Positions 1 through 9,930 are shown, numbered from the stretch's first letter. The stretch is 64,000 nucleotides of DNA from an uncultured bacterium (GCA_903928345.1 CAIYQO010000135.1:1-64000); one strand, 5' to 3'. Translations and numbers: made by a program. The notes: generated from the sequence alone by a model not told the origin.

Positions 1-32
1 AAGGTTGTGACAGACACCAGTACGATACCGAT

Positions 33-64
33 TGGGCCGCCATCCATACTGGACAGGCGGCCCA
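33..64. terminator. Hairpin (9-bp stem TGGGCCGCC/GGCGGCCCA) downstream of the TIR/NDT-like gene; no clear T-tract
   Basis: Perfect inverted repeat read in sequence, just past the stop (123) of the minus-strand gene. Confidence 0.4.
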
Positions 65-122
65 CATGCTTAGAGGAAGATGCGCACAGAAAACCCATCT
101 GGAAAAAAGAGCCGCGGACGGT

Positions 123-941
123 TTATCTAAACTTCAGATTTCTAGTTGGTGTATAATATGTTAATATACAATTGTATGTATTCTTCAATAGGCCACTTAG
201 AAACAATTCAACCCTTATACTTTCCCAGCCATCTGGGTATAAAGTAATGCTTTTTTTGATAATGCCGATCATTGATTTGTCTGGGCAGATAGTGAGATCA
301 ATATTAGATTTGGCTAATGGAAATGACGAGTCAACTTTTAGTGATAAATGAATATATTGAGAAAAGAAGCGATTGGTTGGATTGTGTATTGCAATATTGA
401 TCGGAACTGTTGAACTATTAGCAACGAATGTCAATATTGGTTGATTACTTGCACTTTCACCATTAAGGATAAATGACAATTCCGGCTGGGCTGATATACT
501 AGTCGCACTTGCATTCAAAATTGCCCAACGAACCCATTTCTCAAGCTCGGATACAAGGTATCCAATGTCTTGATATTTAATATGGGGATAATGACTAGTG
601 TCGAACGGTAATTTTGTACCTGTTTTTGCTATGTGTAAAATTCGTTTGTTTAAAGCACGCGCATATCCGAGTTCAAAATATACATTTGGGTTTTCTGAAG
701 ATAATTCAGCAATCACAAAGTCGGCTTTATTAATTTGGTTGTATATACGTTCTACCATATCTTCGTCATAAACTTGCTCGTCGACTCTTTCGCAATAAGC
801 ACCAGCTTTGTGGCAAGCCTCTTTGATGCCAAGTTGATAGATATCCTTATAGATAGGATCAAAAGGCATTATTACAAACGCAAATGTCTTTGGGCTACTC
901 TGTTCTTCTTTACTAGCAGAGAGGAGATCAATCTCGTTCAT
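123..941 (-). CDS. TIR/nucleoside 2-deoxyribosyltransferase-like (DRHyd-type) protein with C-terminal beta-rich domain
   Basis: N-terminal FAFVIMPFDPIYKDIY...ADFVIAELSSENPNVYFELGYARAL matches the FVIMPF / ADxVIAxLxxxNPNVxFELGYA pattern of NDT-like/TIR-like domains; SD AAGGAG before the ATG; markedly AT-rich. Confidence 0.75.
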   Translation of the reverse strand: MNEIDLLSASKEEQSSPKTFAFVIMPFDPIYKDIYQLGIKEACHKAGAYCERVDEQVYDEDMVERIYNQINKADFVIAELSSENPNVYFELGYARALNKRILHIAKTGTKLPFDTSHYPHIKYQDIGYLVSELEKWVRWAILNASATSISAQPELSFILNGESASNQPILTFVANSSTVPINIAIHNPTNRFFSQYIHLSLKVDSSFPLAKSNIDLTICPDKSMIGIIKKSITLYPDGWESIRVELFLSGLLKNTYNCILTYYTPTRNLKFR

Positions 942-957
942 ATATACTCCTTGTTTG

Positions 958-3900
958 TTATCCCGTTCCTACCGGCTCCCGATGGTCCGCCAGCCGGACG
1001 CTGACGATCTTCGAGACGCCGGCTTTTTCCATGGTGACGCCGTAGAGGACGTCGGCGGCTTCCATGGTGCCTTTGTTGTGGGTGATGATGAGGAATTGGG
1101 TGTCGCGGGTGAAGTCGCGCAGCACTTCGGAATAGCGGCCCACGTTGGCCTCGTCGAGGGGGGCGTCGATCTCGTCGAGCACCACGAAGGGGCTGGGTTT
1201 GACGCGCAGCATGGCGAGGAGGAGGGCCAGTGCGGTGAGGGCGCGCTCGCCGCCGGAGAGTTGCAGCAGGTTCTGGTTGCGCTTGCCGGGTACGGTGACG
1301 TTGATCTCGATGCCGCTCTCCAGTACGTTGGTCGGGTCGTCGAGCTTCAGCTCGGTGGCGCCGCCGCCGAAGAGGCGCAGGAAAAGATCCTGGAACTCGT
1401 GGGCGATGGCGGCGAAAGCGGTGAGGAACTTCTCCGTGCAGGTGACGTCGATCTCGGTGATCACCTTCACCAGCGTTTCGCGCGCCTCCATGAGGTCGGC
1501 GCGTTGCGTGGTGAGGAAGCCCAGGCGCTCGCGGATGCGGTCGAACTCTTCGATGGCGCCCAGGTTCACCGTGCCCAATTCGTCGATGGCGCCCTGCAGC
1601 TCCTTCAGGCGCACGACCGCCGCGCCACGGTTGTCCACCGGCACGGCGCGTGCCAGCGCCTGATCGGGCGTGAGGCGGTAGTCGTCGAAGAACTGGCCTT
1701 CCAGGAAGCCGAGTTCCGTCTCCACCTGGGTGAAGCGCAGGTCGGCGCGGTGCAGGCGCCCCTGGCATTCCTCGATCGCCTCACGGCGCGCCTTCTGCTC
1801 TTCCAGGTTGGCGGCGATGCGCTCCAGCAGCGCGGTGCGGCGGCCACGGGCGGTATCCAGGTCGCCGGCGGAGCGCGCGTAAGCTTCGCGCTGGCGCAGC
1901 AGCTCTCCGACGGCCTCGCTTTGCTGCACGGCGCCGCGTTCGATCTCCGCCGCGAGGGCGGCGATGGCCTGCGCGTTCTGCGCCAGGCGGGTTTCCAATG
2001 TGTCGCGCAGCTCGGCGGCGCGGCGCGCGGCCTGGGCCTGGGCCTGCGCCTGCCCGCGTGCCTCGGAGAGGGAGAGGCGCAGCGCGGCATAACGCTCGGA
2101 GACACCGTCGCGGGCGCGCTGCTCGCCGGCGAGGGCGCGTTCCGCCTCCGCCACGGCTTCCTCCGCCGTGCGTTGGGCCACTTCCAGCGCGGAGAGCGCT
2201 TCCTGGTGGCGTGTTTCCTCGGCGCGGGCGTCCGCCGTTTCGCGGGCGATCCAGGCGGCTTCCTCGGTCAGCGCGGCGGCGCGTTCTTCGTGGGCGGCGA
2301 TGTCGCGCCCCACGGCGGCCACGGTGCGCTCGGCTTCCGCCACCGCCACCGCGTGCCCCTCGTCGGCTTTCGTCAGCGCGGTCAACTCGGCGTCCAGGCG
2401 TTGCACTTCGGCAGCGGTTTCCTGCCCTTTGCGCGCCAGCGTGTTGGCGGCACGCTCCAGCGCGGCGACCTTCTCCGTCATCTCCAGCAGTTCGCGTTTG
2501 CGTTTCAGCAACCCGCTGCCGCGGCCCTGTGAGCCGCCGGTGATGGCGCGCGCCGGGGTGACTAGTTCGCCTTCCAGCGTCACGATGGACTTCCACCCGC
2601 GCGCACGGTCGGACTTCGCCAGCGCCAGCGCGGCGTCCAGATTCTCCGCCACGATGATGCGCCCGAGCAGGTGCTGGGCGATTCTCGCGTAGCGCGCGTC
2701 GATGCCGATCAGGTCGGTGGCCAGCCCCAGGATGCCCGGCGCCGGAGCGACGTTGGCGCACGGCGACGGATTGATGAGGTCGAGGGGCAGGAAGGTGGCG
2801 CGGCCCGCCTGGTGGCGCTTGAGGAAGGTCACCGCGTCGCGCGCGGCAGCTTCGGTATCCACCACGACATCCTGCAGATTCGCGCCGAGAGCGACCTCCA
2901 CGGCCGTTTCCAGTTGCGCGGGCACGTCCAGCAGCTCGGAGACGGCGGCGAAGTCGCCGCGCAATTGCCCGGCACCCGCCGCGGCCATCACCGCGCGCAC
3001 GCCCGGGAAGTACCCCTCGCGCGACTCTTCCAACTCCTGCAGCGTGCGCTGGCGGGCGCGTACCCCGGCTAATTCTTCGCGCGCGGCGTGCTCGTCGCGG
3101 CGCAGGGAGGCCTGTTTCTCCGCCTGCCCCTGCCGCGCGCGGCTCGCTTCCACCCGTTTCGCAATGCCTTGCTTGCGCGCTTCACTGCGCTCCTGCGCGC
3201 GGGTTTGCGCCTGCGCCAGCGTCTGCCGGCGCTCCGCCAGCCTACCCGCCACTTCGGTCTGCTCGGAGGCGATGCGCGTGGTGCGGCCCTCCGAGGTGCG
3301 CAGCAGCGATTCTACCCGCGCCAGATCGTTGCGCACGCGCGCGGCGGCGTCCAGTGCTTCCAGATACGCGCCCCGGCGCTCCTGAATTGCCTTCGCCCCC
3401 GCGTTCACGGCGGCGGCGGCGCTTTGCAACGCGGTGTCCGTCTCCGCGATCTGCGCCTCGATGCCCGCGATCACTTCACGCAGACGCGCCTGTTCCGCCT
3501 CGGCGGTGGCGATCTCCGCGTCGAACTGCCCGGTCTGGCCCTCCCAATCCGTGCGTTCCGCCTGCAACCGCTCGCGTTCTTTACGCGCATTGGCTTCCTG
3601 CTGCTTGAGCAGCGCCAGCCGGTTCTCCGCCGTCTGCACCGCGGCGGCCAAACGGCCATCCACCCCGCGGCGCTCTTCCAGCTCGTCTTCCATCGCCTGC
3701 AGTTCGGCGCGCAGCGTGGCCTCCGTCACTTCCACCCCGTGCAGGGCGTGGCGCAGCCCCTCCAGCTCCTGCTGCAGCTCACCCTCGCGCTCCTTGGCGC
3801 GGGCCAGGCTGCTCTGCAGGCCTGTGTATTGCGCGACGAGGAGGGAGAGCTGCAAGTCCGTCAACTCGGCGTGGAAGACGCGGTATTCGCGCGCCTTCTC

Positions 3901-4527
3901 CGACTGCTCTGCCAGCGGACCGACCTGCGCTTCCAGCTCCTCGATGATATCGCTCACGCGCAGCAGGTTCAGGCGGGTGGCTTCCAGCTTACGCAGCGTT
4001 TCCTTCTTGCGGGCTTTGTACTTCGTAATCCCCGCAACCTCTTCGAAGAGCGCGCGGCGGTCCTCGGAGCGCGTGGAGAGGATGGCGTCCACCTCGCCCT
4101 GGCTGATGATGGAGTAGGACTGCTTACCGATGCCGGTGTCCATGAAGAGGTCATGCACGTCGCGCAGGCGCACGGGCACGCGGTTAATGAGGTATTCCGA
4201 CTCGCCGGAGCGGAAGACGCGGCGGGTGACGGTGACTTCGGTGTAGTCGGTGGGCAGCGCGCCGTCGGCGTTGTCGAGGGTGATGTGCACCTCGGCCATG
4301 CCCAGCGCCTTGCGCACGTCGGAACCGTTGAAGATGACGTCGGTGGACTTGGCGCTGCGCAGCGACTTCATCGCCGTCTCGCCGAGCACCCACAAAATCG
4401 CGTCGCTGATGTTGCTCTTCCCCGACCCGTTGGGGCCCACAATGGCAACGATGCCGGGGCCGAATTCCAGGTCGGTGCGCTCAGCGAAGGTCTTGAAGCC
4501 GTATAGTTCCAGGCGTTTGAGATACAT
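958..4527 (-). CDS. smc: Chromosome segregation ATPase SMC
   Basis: MYLKRLELYGFKTFAERTDLEFGPGIVAIVGPNGSGKSNISDAI Walker A; hinge; C-terminal LSGGERALTALALLLAMLRVKPSPFVVLDEIDAPLDEANVGRY. Start set at internal ATG 4527 rather than ORF-track 4665. Confidence 0.97.
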   Translation of the reverse strand: MYLKRLELYGFKTFAERTDLEFGPGIVAIVGPNGSGKSNISDAILWVLGETAMKSLRSAKSTDVIFNGSDVRKALGMAEVHITLDNADGALPTDYTEVTVTRRVFRSGESEYLINRVPVRLRDVHDLFMDTGIGKQSYSIISQGEVDAILSTRSEDRRALFEEVAGITKYKARKKETLRKLEATRLNLLRVSDIIEELEAQVGPLAEQSEKAREYRVFHAELTDLQLSLLVAQYTGLQSSLARAKEREGELQQELEGLRHALHGVEVTEATLRAELQAMEDELEERRGVDGRLAAAVQTAENRLALLKQQEANARKERERLQAERTDWEGQTGQFDAEIATAEAEQARLREVIAGIEAQIAETDTALQSAAAAVNAGAKAIQERRGAYLEALDAAARVRNDLARVESLLRTSEGRTTRIASEQTEVAGRLAERRQTLAQAQTRAQERSEARKQGIAKRVEASRARQGQAEKQASLRRDEHAAREELAGVRARQRTLQELEESREGYFPGVRAVMAAAGAGQLRGDFAAVSELLDVPAQLETAVEVALGANLQDVVVDTEAAARDAVTFLKRHQAGRATFLPLDLINPSPCANVAPAPGILGLATDLIGIDARYARIAQHLLGRIIVAENLDAALALAKSDRARGWKSIVTLEGELVTPARAITGGSQGRGSGLLKRKRELLEMTEKVAALERAANTLARKGQETAAEVQRLDAELTALTKADEGHAVAVAEAERTVAAVGRDIAAHEERAAALTEEAAWIARETADARAEETRHQEALSALEVAQRTAEEAVAEAERALAGEQRARDGVSERYAALRLSLSEARGQAQAQAQAARRAAELRDTLETRLAQNAQAIAALAAEIERGAVQQSEAVGELLRQREAYARSAGDLDTARGRRTALLERIAANLEEQKARREAIEECQGRLHRADLRFTQVETELGFLEGQFFDDYRLTPDQALARAVPVDNRGAAVVRLKELQGAIDELGTVNLGAIEEFDRIRERLGFLTTQRADLMEARETLVKVITEIDVTCTEKFLTAFAAIAHEFQDLFLRLFGGGATELKLDDPTNVLESGIEINVTVPGKRNQNLLQLSGGERALTALALLLAMLRVKPSPFVVLDEIDAPLDEANVGRYSEVLRDFTRDTQFLIITHNKGTMEAADVLYGVTMEKAGVSKIVSVRLADHREPVGTG

Positions 4528-4563
4528 GGGATGTTCCAACGGCGGAGGCACGCCGTCCGGTAC

Positions 4564-4592
4564 AGTATACGGGAGGGTGGGGGAATTGGCAA
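4564..4592 (-). promoter_or_regulatory. Sigma70-like promoter of smc: TTGCCA-N17-TATACT
   Basis: -35 at 4592-4587, -10 at 4569-4564 on the minus strand. Confidence 0.7.
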
Positions 4593-4655
4593 GGCGGGCC
4601 GCCAATCGTACGCGTGCTCGTGCTCGTAATCGTACTCGAAAAGAGTGTGGGGTGG

Positions 4656-4800
4656 TAATTCTCATGGATGAAAGGGATGGGATGGATGGGGGTATTGTTG
4701 TAGAGGCTTACGGCTGCCGGGATCATGCGCACAAAGTCAGAGGCCAGGAACCCATCTGCTGCCAGATAATCCCATTTATCCCTTTCATCCCTGTGAATTA
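4656..4800. repeat. MITE-like element with 23-bp terminal inverted repeats (21/23 match) TAATTCnCAnGGATGAAAGGGAT
   Basis: Left arm 4656-4678, right arm 4778-4800. Confidence 0.6.
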
Positions 4801-4889
4801 TCAACCTCCACCGTTACCCGACAACAGATAAGGTTTAAACCGTTCCCCCATCAAGGAAATCTCTTAATCCCCCCAAATCCCGGTTCAGA

Positions 4890-6080
4890 CTACTTCAAAC
4901 TCGCCGGCACGGGCAGGCAGATGCGCACGTGGGTCATGTCCTGCAGGGCGGTGTTGCCCCATTCGGGGAACTTTTTGTTCAGGTCGGGATCGAAGGCGAA
5001 GGCGGGGAGTTCCTGCCAGGGGCCGTTGCTCATGCGCACTTCGATGTGGGTGCGCGAGGTGACGCGGTGCAGCCAGTCGGGCGAAGCGACGTCATCCTCC
5101 GCCCACTCCGGGCGCAGGTAGCCGAGGAAGAGGGGCGCCACGCCTTCCCACGACGGGTCGCGGGCGTCCAGCGGGCCGACCACCATCCACTGGGTCATCG
5201 TGCGCGCGCGGGTCATCTCCGGGCTCATGGCGTGCTCGCGCGGGAGGATCTGGAAGCCGGCGATGGACCCGAAGACGGAGGTGGAGACGTCAATTACCCC
5301 GTTATGGTTGGCGCGCAGCCGGCCCACGCCGGTGTATTGCGTGCCGGTGAAGCGTCCCACGCCTTCCACGGGCTTGAGCACCTGCCCGATGACCGTGCGC
5401 GTGCCGTCCCACGCCTCTTCGGTGATGAAGCCGCCGAAGCGGTTTTCAAATTCGAAGTAGCGCGGGCTGTCCACCGCTTCCATCACCGGAATCACCAGCA
5501 CGTCGCCCTTGTGCGGCACGTAGCCGTCCGTCATACGCGTCAGTTGGGCGCCCGTCTGCAGGTAGATGGGATTGCCGAGGATCGGCGCCCAGTGCCCGCC
5601 GAAGAGGGTGGTGCCGCCGGGGATGTCGGTGTAGATGCTCGCGTCGGGGGACATGAAGGACTGCAACTTGCGCCCGGCTTCCGTCATGTCTTCCTTCGGA
5701 AGTACCGAAAAAACCACCCCACGGTCGGCGGTGGCGTTGTAGCCGGTGCGGATGTGGATGGCGTTGACCGCCGTCGCGCTTACCGCGCCGATGGGCGCCC
5801 ACTTGCTCGCCGTGTACCCATCATTGCTCACCTTTTGCGTAAAAATGACCACGTGGCCGAGAATCGTCCAGGTGGCGCCGCCGTCACGCGAGCCGGAGAT
5901 GGCGCCGCCTTTGTCGTTGACGATACGCACGCGGTAAATCTCCACGCGTTGCGGGTCCTGGTGGCGTTGCACCTCCGGCGAGGGGCCGTGGGTGCGGGCG
6001 GCAGGCACGGGCAGCGGTTCCGCCCACGCGGTGGCGAGCGCGAGGAGGCAGAGGATGACGATGGCGGCACGGATGCCCAT
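4890..6080 (-). CDS. Secreted protein of unknown function
   Basis: N-terminal signal peptide MGIRAAIVILCLLALATAWA; SD GGGAGGAATTCTGCC-ATG; full-length ORF with coherent composition. Confidence 0.8.
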   Translation of the reverse strand: MGIRAAIVILCLLALATAWAEPLPVPAARTHGPSPEVQRHQDPQRVEIYRVRIVNDKGGAISGSRDGGATWTILGHVVIFTQKVSNDGYTASKWAPIGAVSATAVNAIHIRTGYNATADRGVVFSVLPKEDMTEAGRKLQSFMSPDASIYTDIPGGTTLFGGHWAPILGNPIYLQTGAQLTRMTDGYVPHKGDVLVIPVMEAVDSPRYFEFENRFGGFITEEAWDGTRTVIGQVLKPVEGVGRFTGTQYTGVGRLRANHNGVIDVSTSVFGSIAGFQILPREHAMSPEMTRARTMTQWMVVGPLDARDPSWEGVAPLFLGYLRPEWAEDDVASPDWLHRVTSRTHIEVRMSNGPWQELPAFAFDPDLNKKFPEWGNTALQDMTHVRICLPVPASLK

Positions 6081-6117
6081 GGCAGAATTCCTCCCTGATG
6101 GTACTTCCGGTGTTATA

Positions 6118-6164
6118 CCCGCCGCGCGAAGCGGTATGCAGAGGTTACCTTTTCGCGCGGCGGG
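6118..6164. repeat. Intergenic hairpin, 13-bp perfect stem CCCGCCGCGCGAA/TTCGCGCGGCGGG
   Basis: Arms 6118-6130 and 6152-6164. Confidence 0.6.
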
Positions 6165-6180
6165 GAGTGTTCACGGGTGG

Positions 6181-9100
6181 CTACCCTTTCGGGTCGGTCT
6201 TCTCCGGGCTGCTCGACGCGGAGGGCGCCGACGGGCCGGCATCGTAGTTGTGCTTCACCTCGTCGTCGGTCAGGCAGCGGTCGTGAATGGCCAGCAGGTA
6301 GTAGGTGCCCAGGTAGTTGCGCTGCAGGTCCGTTTCGTTACCGAGGAGCAGCATGGTGTCGGGTGCCCAGGTGTCCGCGCCGAAGTCGAAGGGGGCGGAG
6401 TTGATCGGCACGCCGTTCTTGTAATGCGTGATCTTCTTACCGTCCCAGGTGGCCACCCAGTGGTTGAGCCCGGTGCGGAAGCCCCAGGTGCTGAAGCTGT
6501 GCGGGTCACCGGAGGTGATGGCGCCGTTCATGCCGGAGGTGATGAGGTTTTGCGTGTTCTGGCCGAAGGCGAAGTTGCGCTTCTCCCCGCCGTTCTCCCA
6601 GGCCATGATGCACCCCGCCCACCCGGTGGCCGTGTAGATGGTGTCGGTGGAGATCCAGCATTCGAAGGTGCCGGCGCTGTTTTTGGCGATCCCCATCAGC
6701 TTCGGCACGCCCGTCTCGGTCATCATCGGGTTCGGGCCGCGGTAGGTGAGCCCCTGGCCGGTGACCCAGGTCACGTTGGCGTCCTTGGTCTTCAAGTTGG
6801 CCGGCGCGCCGATCGCGCCGTGATCCTTCACCACGTCGCCGCTGCCCTCGTCGAAGCGGTAGAGGAGCAGCGTGTGGCTGTCGTCACGCTTGAGGCCCGG
6901 GTTGAAGACGTTGGTAGACAGGTGGAAGATCGGCGAGACGTTTTCCCCGTCCGTCGCGGTGATGCGGTACCAGTATTCCCCGGTCTGCGTGGGGGTGAAG
7001 ACCACCTTCGTACCGTCCAGCGCCGGCGCCTTCGCGCCGTCGGGCGCCTGCCCGGTGTCCAGGTGCAGGCTGATCGCCTTGCCGTTGGTGGACCAGGAGT
7101 TGCTGAAGTCCAGCGCCAGCGGGGTGTTCACGTTCGTCCACTCCGGATACCACGGCTGCGCGATCACCACGAAGGGGTCGGTGCGCGGCACGGGCGGGTT
7201 GGTGTAGATGAGGCGGGCGCGTGCAATCGCGATGCCGTTGTCGGTGGTCCAGATACCCGGCACGCCGCCGGTGATGGGTGCCGGGTCGTGGAAGGTGAGG
7301 GCGCACTTGTCGCGCACCCAGAACTCGATCTGATCGCCGCGCTTGTGCAGCGCCAGCTCGAACCAGTTGCGGTGATCCACGCCGCGCTCGGGGGTTTCAT
7401 AGGCGGAGATCGGCGCGGTGGCCACTTCCACCCCGTTGCGGTAGAGCACGATGCGCTTCTTGACGATCTTCCGCCCGTCGGGCAGCGTCAGGTATTCGTT
7501 GGGCACCGGCAGCAGGTAGACGCCCGCGTAGCCGGAGGTGGGGTTGTGCCCGTCGCCGCAGATGGTGATGCACAGGTTGCGGTAGCGGTTGTCGTAGATA
7601 TCGCGCTCGCGCGGGTATTCCATCTTCAAGCCAAGGAAGGCCTCGAAGGTCTGGTCGCCCTCCACGCGGTCCTTATACCAGAGCGTCGCGTTGCCGCGGC
7701 TCCATCCGGCCAGGAAGGACCACATCGGGGCGCAGCTCCAGCGCGTGGTGGGCATCCAGGTGCCGTCGCTCAGCCAGTCCACCGGGGCTTCCGCGAAGGT
7801 GTAGTCCTTCATATTGCGCCCCAGCGCCAGCACGTCGTGAATGAAGGAGAAGCACCCGTCGCCGCTGTAGGCGGGGCGGTAGCCGGTCGGGGTCTGCGTA
7901 TCCGTGGTCTCGATGACCTTTTCGCCGTCCTGCTCCAGCGTCAGCGTCTGCCCGTGGCGCGAGAAGCGGAAGGTGTATTCCACATTCGGCGTGAGCGGCG
8001 CGGCGGAGAGGGCGGTGAGGGCAGTGGTGCCGGCGCCGCGGAAGATGGAATACGTCAGCTTGCCGGTGTCCGGGGCCAGCGCCACCACGGCGCGGTAGCC
8101 GGAACTAACCTCGGTGCCGTTGGCACACAGCGCCAGCGTCAGGTGGCCGCTCTTCGCGTCAAAGGTGCGCACCGTGGCGGTGATCCAGTGGTCGCCGTAG
8201 AAGTCCATCCGGTTCACGTGGTAATAGTACGCCCCCGGCGGGGTGACCCAGTCGCGCTGGTAGGCCGCCCACTCCTGCATGCCCTTGGTATCCGCGGTAA
8301 ACTTCTGGTTGATCTGCGTCTGCTGGTTCTCGGCGATCAGGTCCTTTTTCAGCGTGCGGCCGTAGACGGTCACGTCGTCGAAGATGGCGCCGGTTTTGCC
8401 TTCCGCATAGAGCGCCACGCCGCCGCGCCAGGGGGCGACGCCCTTGACGTTCATCCGCTCGCGCCGGTCGACGAGCACCTTTACGCCGTCCAGACTGGAG
8501 ACGACGGAGAGGTTGTACCACTGCTCGGGGACGAAACCGCCCTTGCTCTCCGCCAGCGGCGTCAGCTCGCCCTTCGCATATTTGTAGAGCATGAGCTTGT
8601 TGCCGGTGTCCGACTTGTCGCCTACCGGCGTCCAGCACGCCAGGATGCCGTGCGTCGGGTCGGTCATGTTCACCAGCACGCCCACCGCGCCGTCGCGCCC
8701 GGGGTGCACGGAGACGGTCATGGTATAGTCTTCCCAGAACGCTTCGCCGGTGGTGCAGAGGGTGGGTCCGCCGTCGGCGCGATGCCCGGCCCACGAGAAG
8801 GGGTTCTGCGCGTAGATGGCGTTGTTGAACTTGTTGACGTTGCCCTTCGGGTCCTTGTCCCAGGCGGAGGCCAGGTCCCACGCGCCTTCGTCGGGGCTCT
8901 TCCAGGCGCCGAACTTCGCTTCGCTCTCCGCGGCGCGCATGAAGTTGTCGGCGAAGACCACCGGCTCCAGGCGCTGAATCTGCGCGTTGTCCACCGTCCA
9001 GCCATGATCCGCCGCCACGCCGGCTGAGTTGCCGGGCAGGCGGGGCACTTCGCCGCGGTAGAAGAGGCTTTGCCCGTGCAGCAGCCCCAGCCAGGAGCCG

Positions 9101-9459
9101 CGGCGCAGTACGGTAAGGGCGTAGGCCGTATCAACGGGGATCGCCACCGGCGCGGTGCCGCACAGGGTGCGTTTGCCCGCCTTCACCGAGACGATGGTGA
9201 TCGCCGTGCGGGTGATGGTGAGTTCGGTGTTGTTCTTCCCGTCCACCCACTCCAACGTCAGGTGCACCGCACTCGCCGCCGGTGTCTTCGCCACGGCCTT
9301 CACCGACAGGCTGCAATCATACAGGTCGGCATCCAGCTCATCGCTGAAGAAGTCCATCGGCGCGGCGTGCGCGCAGAGCGCCGCCAGCAGCCCGAGTATC
9401 ACCAGCGCCGCGCGGAAGATCGACGGGCGCCATACTGCATGAAGATCCTGGTGTTGCAT
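6181..9459 (-). CDS. Large secreted protein with LamG/concanavalin A-like domains
   Basis: Signal-like N-terminus; C-terminal SAGTFECWISTDTIYTATGWAGCIMAWENGG...FRTGLNHWVATWDGKKITHYKNGVPINSAPFDFGADTWAPDTMLLLGNE is LamG-like. Confidence 0.85.
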   Translation of the reverse strand: MQHQDLHAVWRPSIFRAALVILGLLAALCAHAAPMDFFSDELDADLYDCSLSVKAVAKTPAASAVHLTLEWVDGKNNTELTITRTAITIVSVKAGKRTLCGTAPVAIPVDTAYALTVLRRGSWLGLLHGQSLFYRGEVPRLPGNSAGVAADHGWTVDNAQIQRLEPVVFADNFMRAAESEAKFGAWKSPDEGAWDLASAWDKDPKGNVNKFNNAIYAQNPFSWAGHRADGGPTLCTTGEAFWEDYTMTVSVHPGRDGAVGVLVNMTDPTHGILACWTPVGDKSDTGNKLMLYKYAKGELTPLAESKGGFVPEQWYNLSVVSSLDGVKVLVDRRERMNVKGVAPWRGGVALYAEGKTGAIFDDVTVYGRTLKKDLIAENQQTQINQKFTADTKGMQEWAAYQRDWVTPPGAYYYHVNRMDFYGDHWITATVRTFDAKSGHLTLALCANGTEVSSGYRAVVALAPDTGKLTYSIFRGAGTTALTALSAAPLTPNVEYTFRFSRHGQTLTLEQDGEKVIETTDTQTPTGYRPAYSGDGCFSFIHDVLALGRNMKDYTFAEAPVDWLSDGTWMPTTRWSCAPMWSFLAGWSRGNATLWYKDRVEGDQTFEAFLGLKMEYPRERDIYDNRYRNLCITICGDGHNPTSGYAGVYLLPVPNEYLTLPDGRKIVKKRIVLYRNGVEVATAPISAYETPERGVDHRNWFELALHKRGDQIEFWVRDKCALTFHDPAPITGGVPGIWTTDNGIAIARARLIYTNPPVPRTDPFVVIAQPWYPEWTNVNTPLALDFSNSWSTNGKAISLHLDTGQAPDGAKAPALDGTKVVFTPTQTGEYWYRITATDGENVSPIFHLSTNVFNPGLKRDDSHTLLLYRFDEGSGDVVKDHGAIGAPANLKTKDANVTWVTGQGLTYRGPNPMMTETGVPKLMGIAKNSAGTFECWISTDTIYTATGWAGCIMAWENGGEKRNFAFGQNTQNLITSGMNGAITSGDPHSFSTWGFRTGLNHWVATWDGKKITHYKNGVPINSAPFDFGADTWAPDTMLLLGNETDLQRNYLGTYYLLAIHDRCLTDDEVKHNYDAGPSAPSASSSPEKTDPKG

Positions 9460-9698
9460 CTGTGTCGTAACCCCTGCCCCTGCCGCTTTCCGCCGCGCGG
9501 GGAGCCCTTGAATTCTGCTCGTTTTGACACACGAGCACGCGAAAGGTTTGCAAACGCGCCGCTTTGTTGGTGAGAATGCCTACAAAGATACGGTGGCAAC
9601 AGCATCTGTTGTGTTTTTGGCCATTGCTCCAAACAGCTATCCAGGGGCGCCTCGCACCCCCGTAAGAACATCGTTAGTACCGCACCGGGCTCGCACTT

Positions 9699-9930
9699 CT
9701 GCAGGGACTGTCCCGTGTCGTCTCGTCCAAGCGACGCCGGTTGCGGTGTAGGCGCGTGATGAGGGGGCAAGCAGGATGCGCGTTTCTGCAGGGGCTGTCC
9801 CGTGGGGTTCCAGACCCCCAACGCCACGGGACAGCCCCTGCATAGAGTCGCGGACTGGACACACGTCCCTGCCGGAGGCCAACACGGAACCGACTCCCAC
9901 GCGCGAGACCCCACGGGACAGTCCCTGCAG
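9699..9930. repeat. Nested REP-like cluster: four copies of CTGCAGGGRCTGTCCCGTG, two in each orientation
   Basis: 9699-9717 (+) pairs with 9912-9930; 9788-9805 (+) pairs with 9824-9841 as an 18-bp perfect stem. Confidence 0.8.

Noticed and set aside
955-2532. 525-aa plus-strand ORF
   Set aside because: Antisense shadow of smc.
4607-4638. CGTGCT/CGTAATCG hexamer tract as a regulatory array
   Set aside because: Degenerate short microsatellite-like tract; no evidence beyond low complexity.
5992-9027. 1011-aa plus-strand ORF
   Set aside because: Antisense to the LamG-like secreted protein; high-GC shadow ORF with low-complexity His/Arg/Gly/Val-rich composition and no motif.
9699-9930. CRISPR array
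   Set aside because: Units are inverted and nested with irregular spacing, not direct repeats with uniform spacers.
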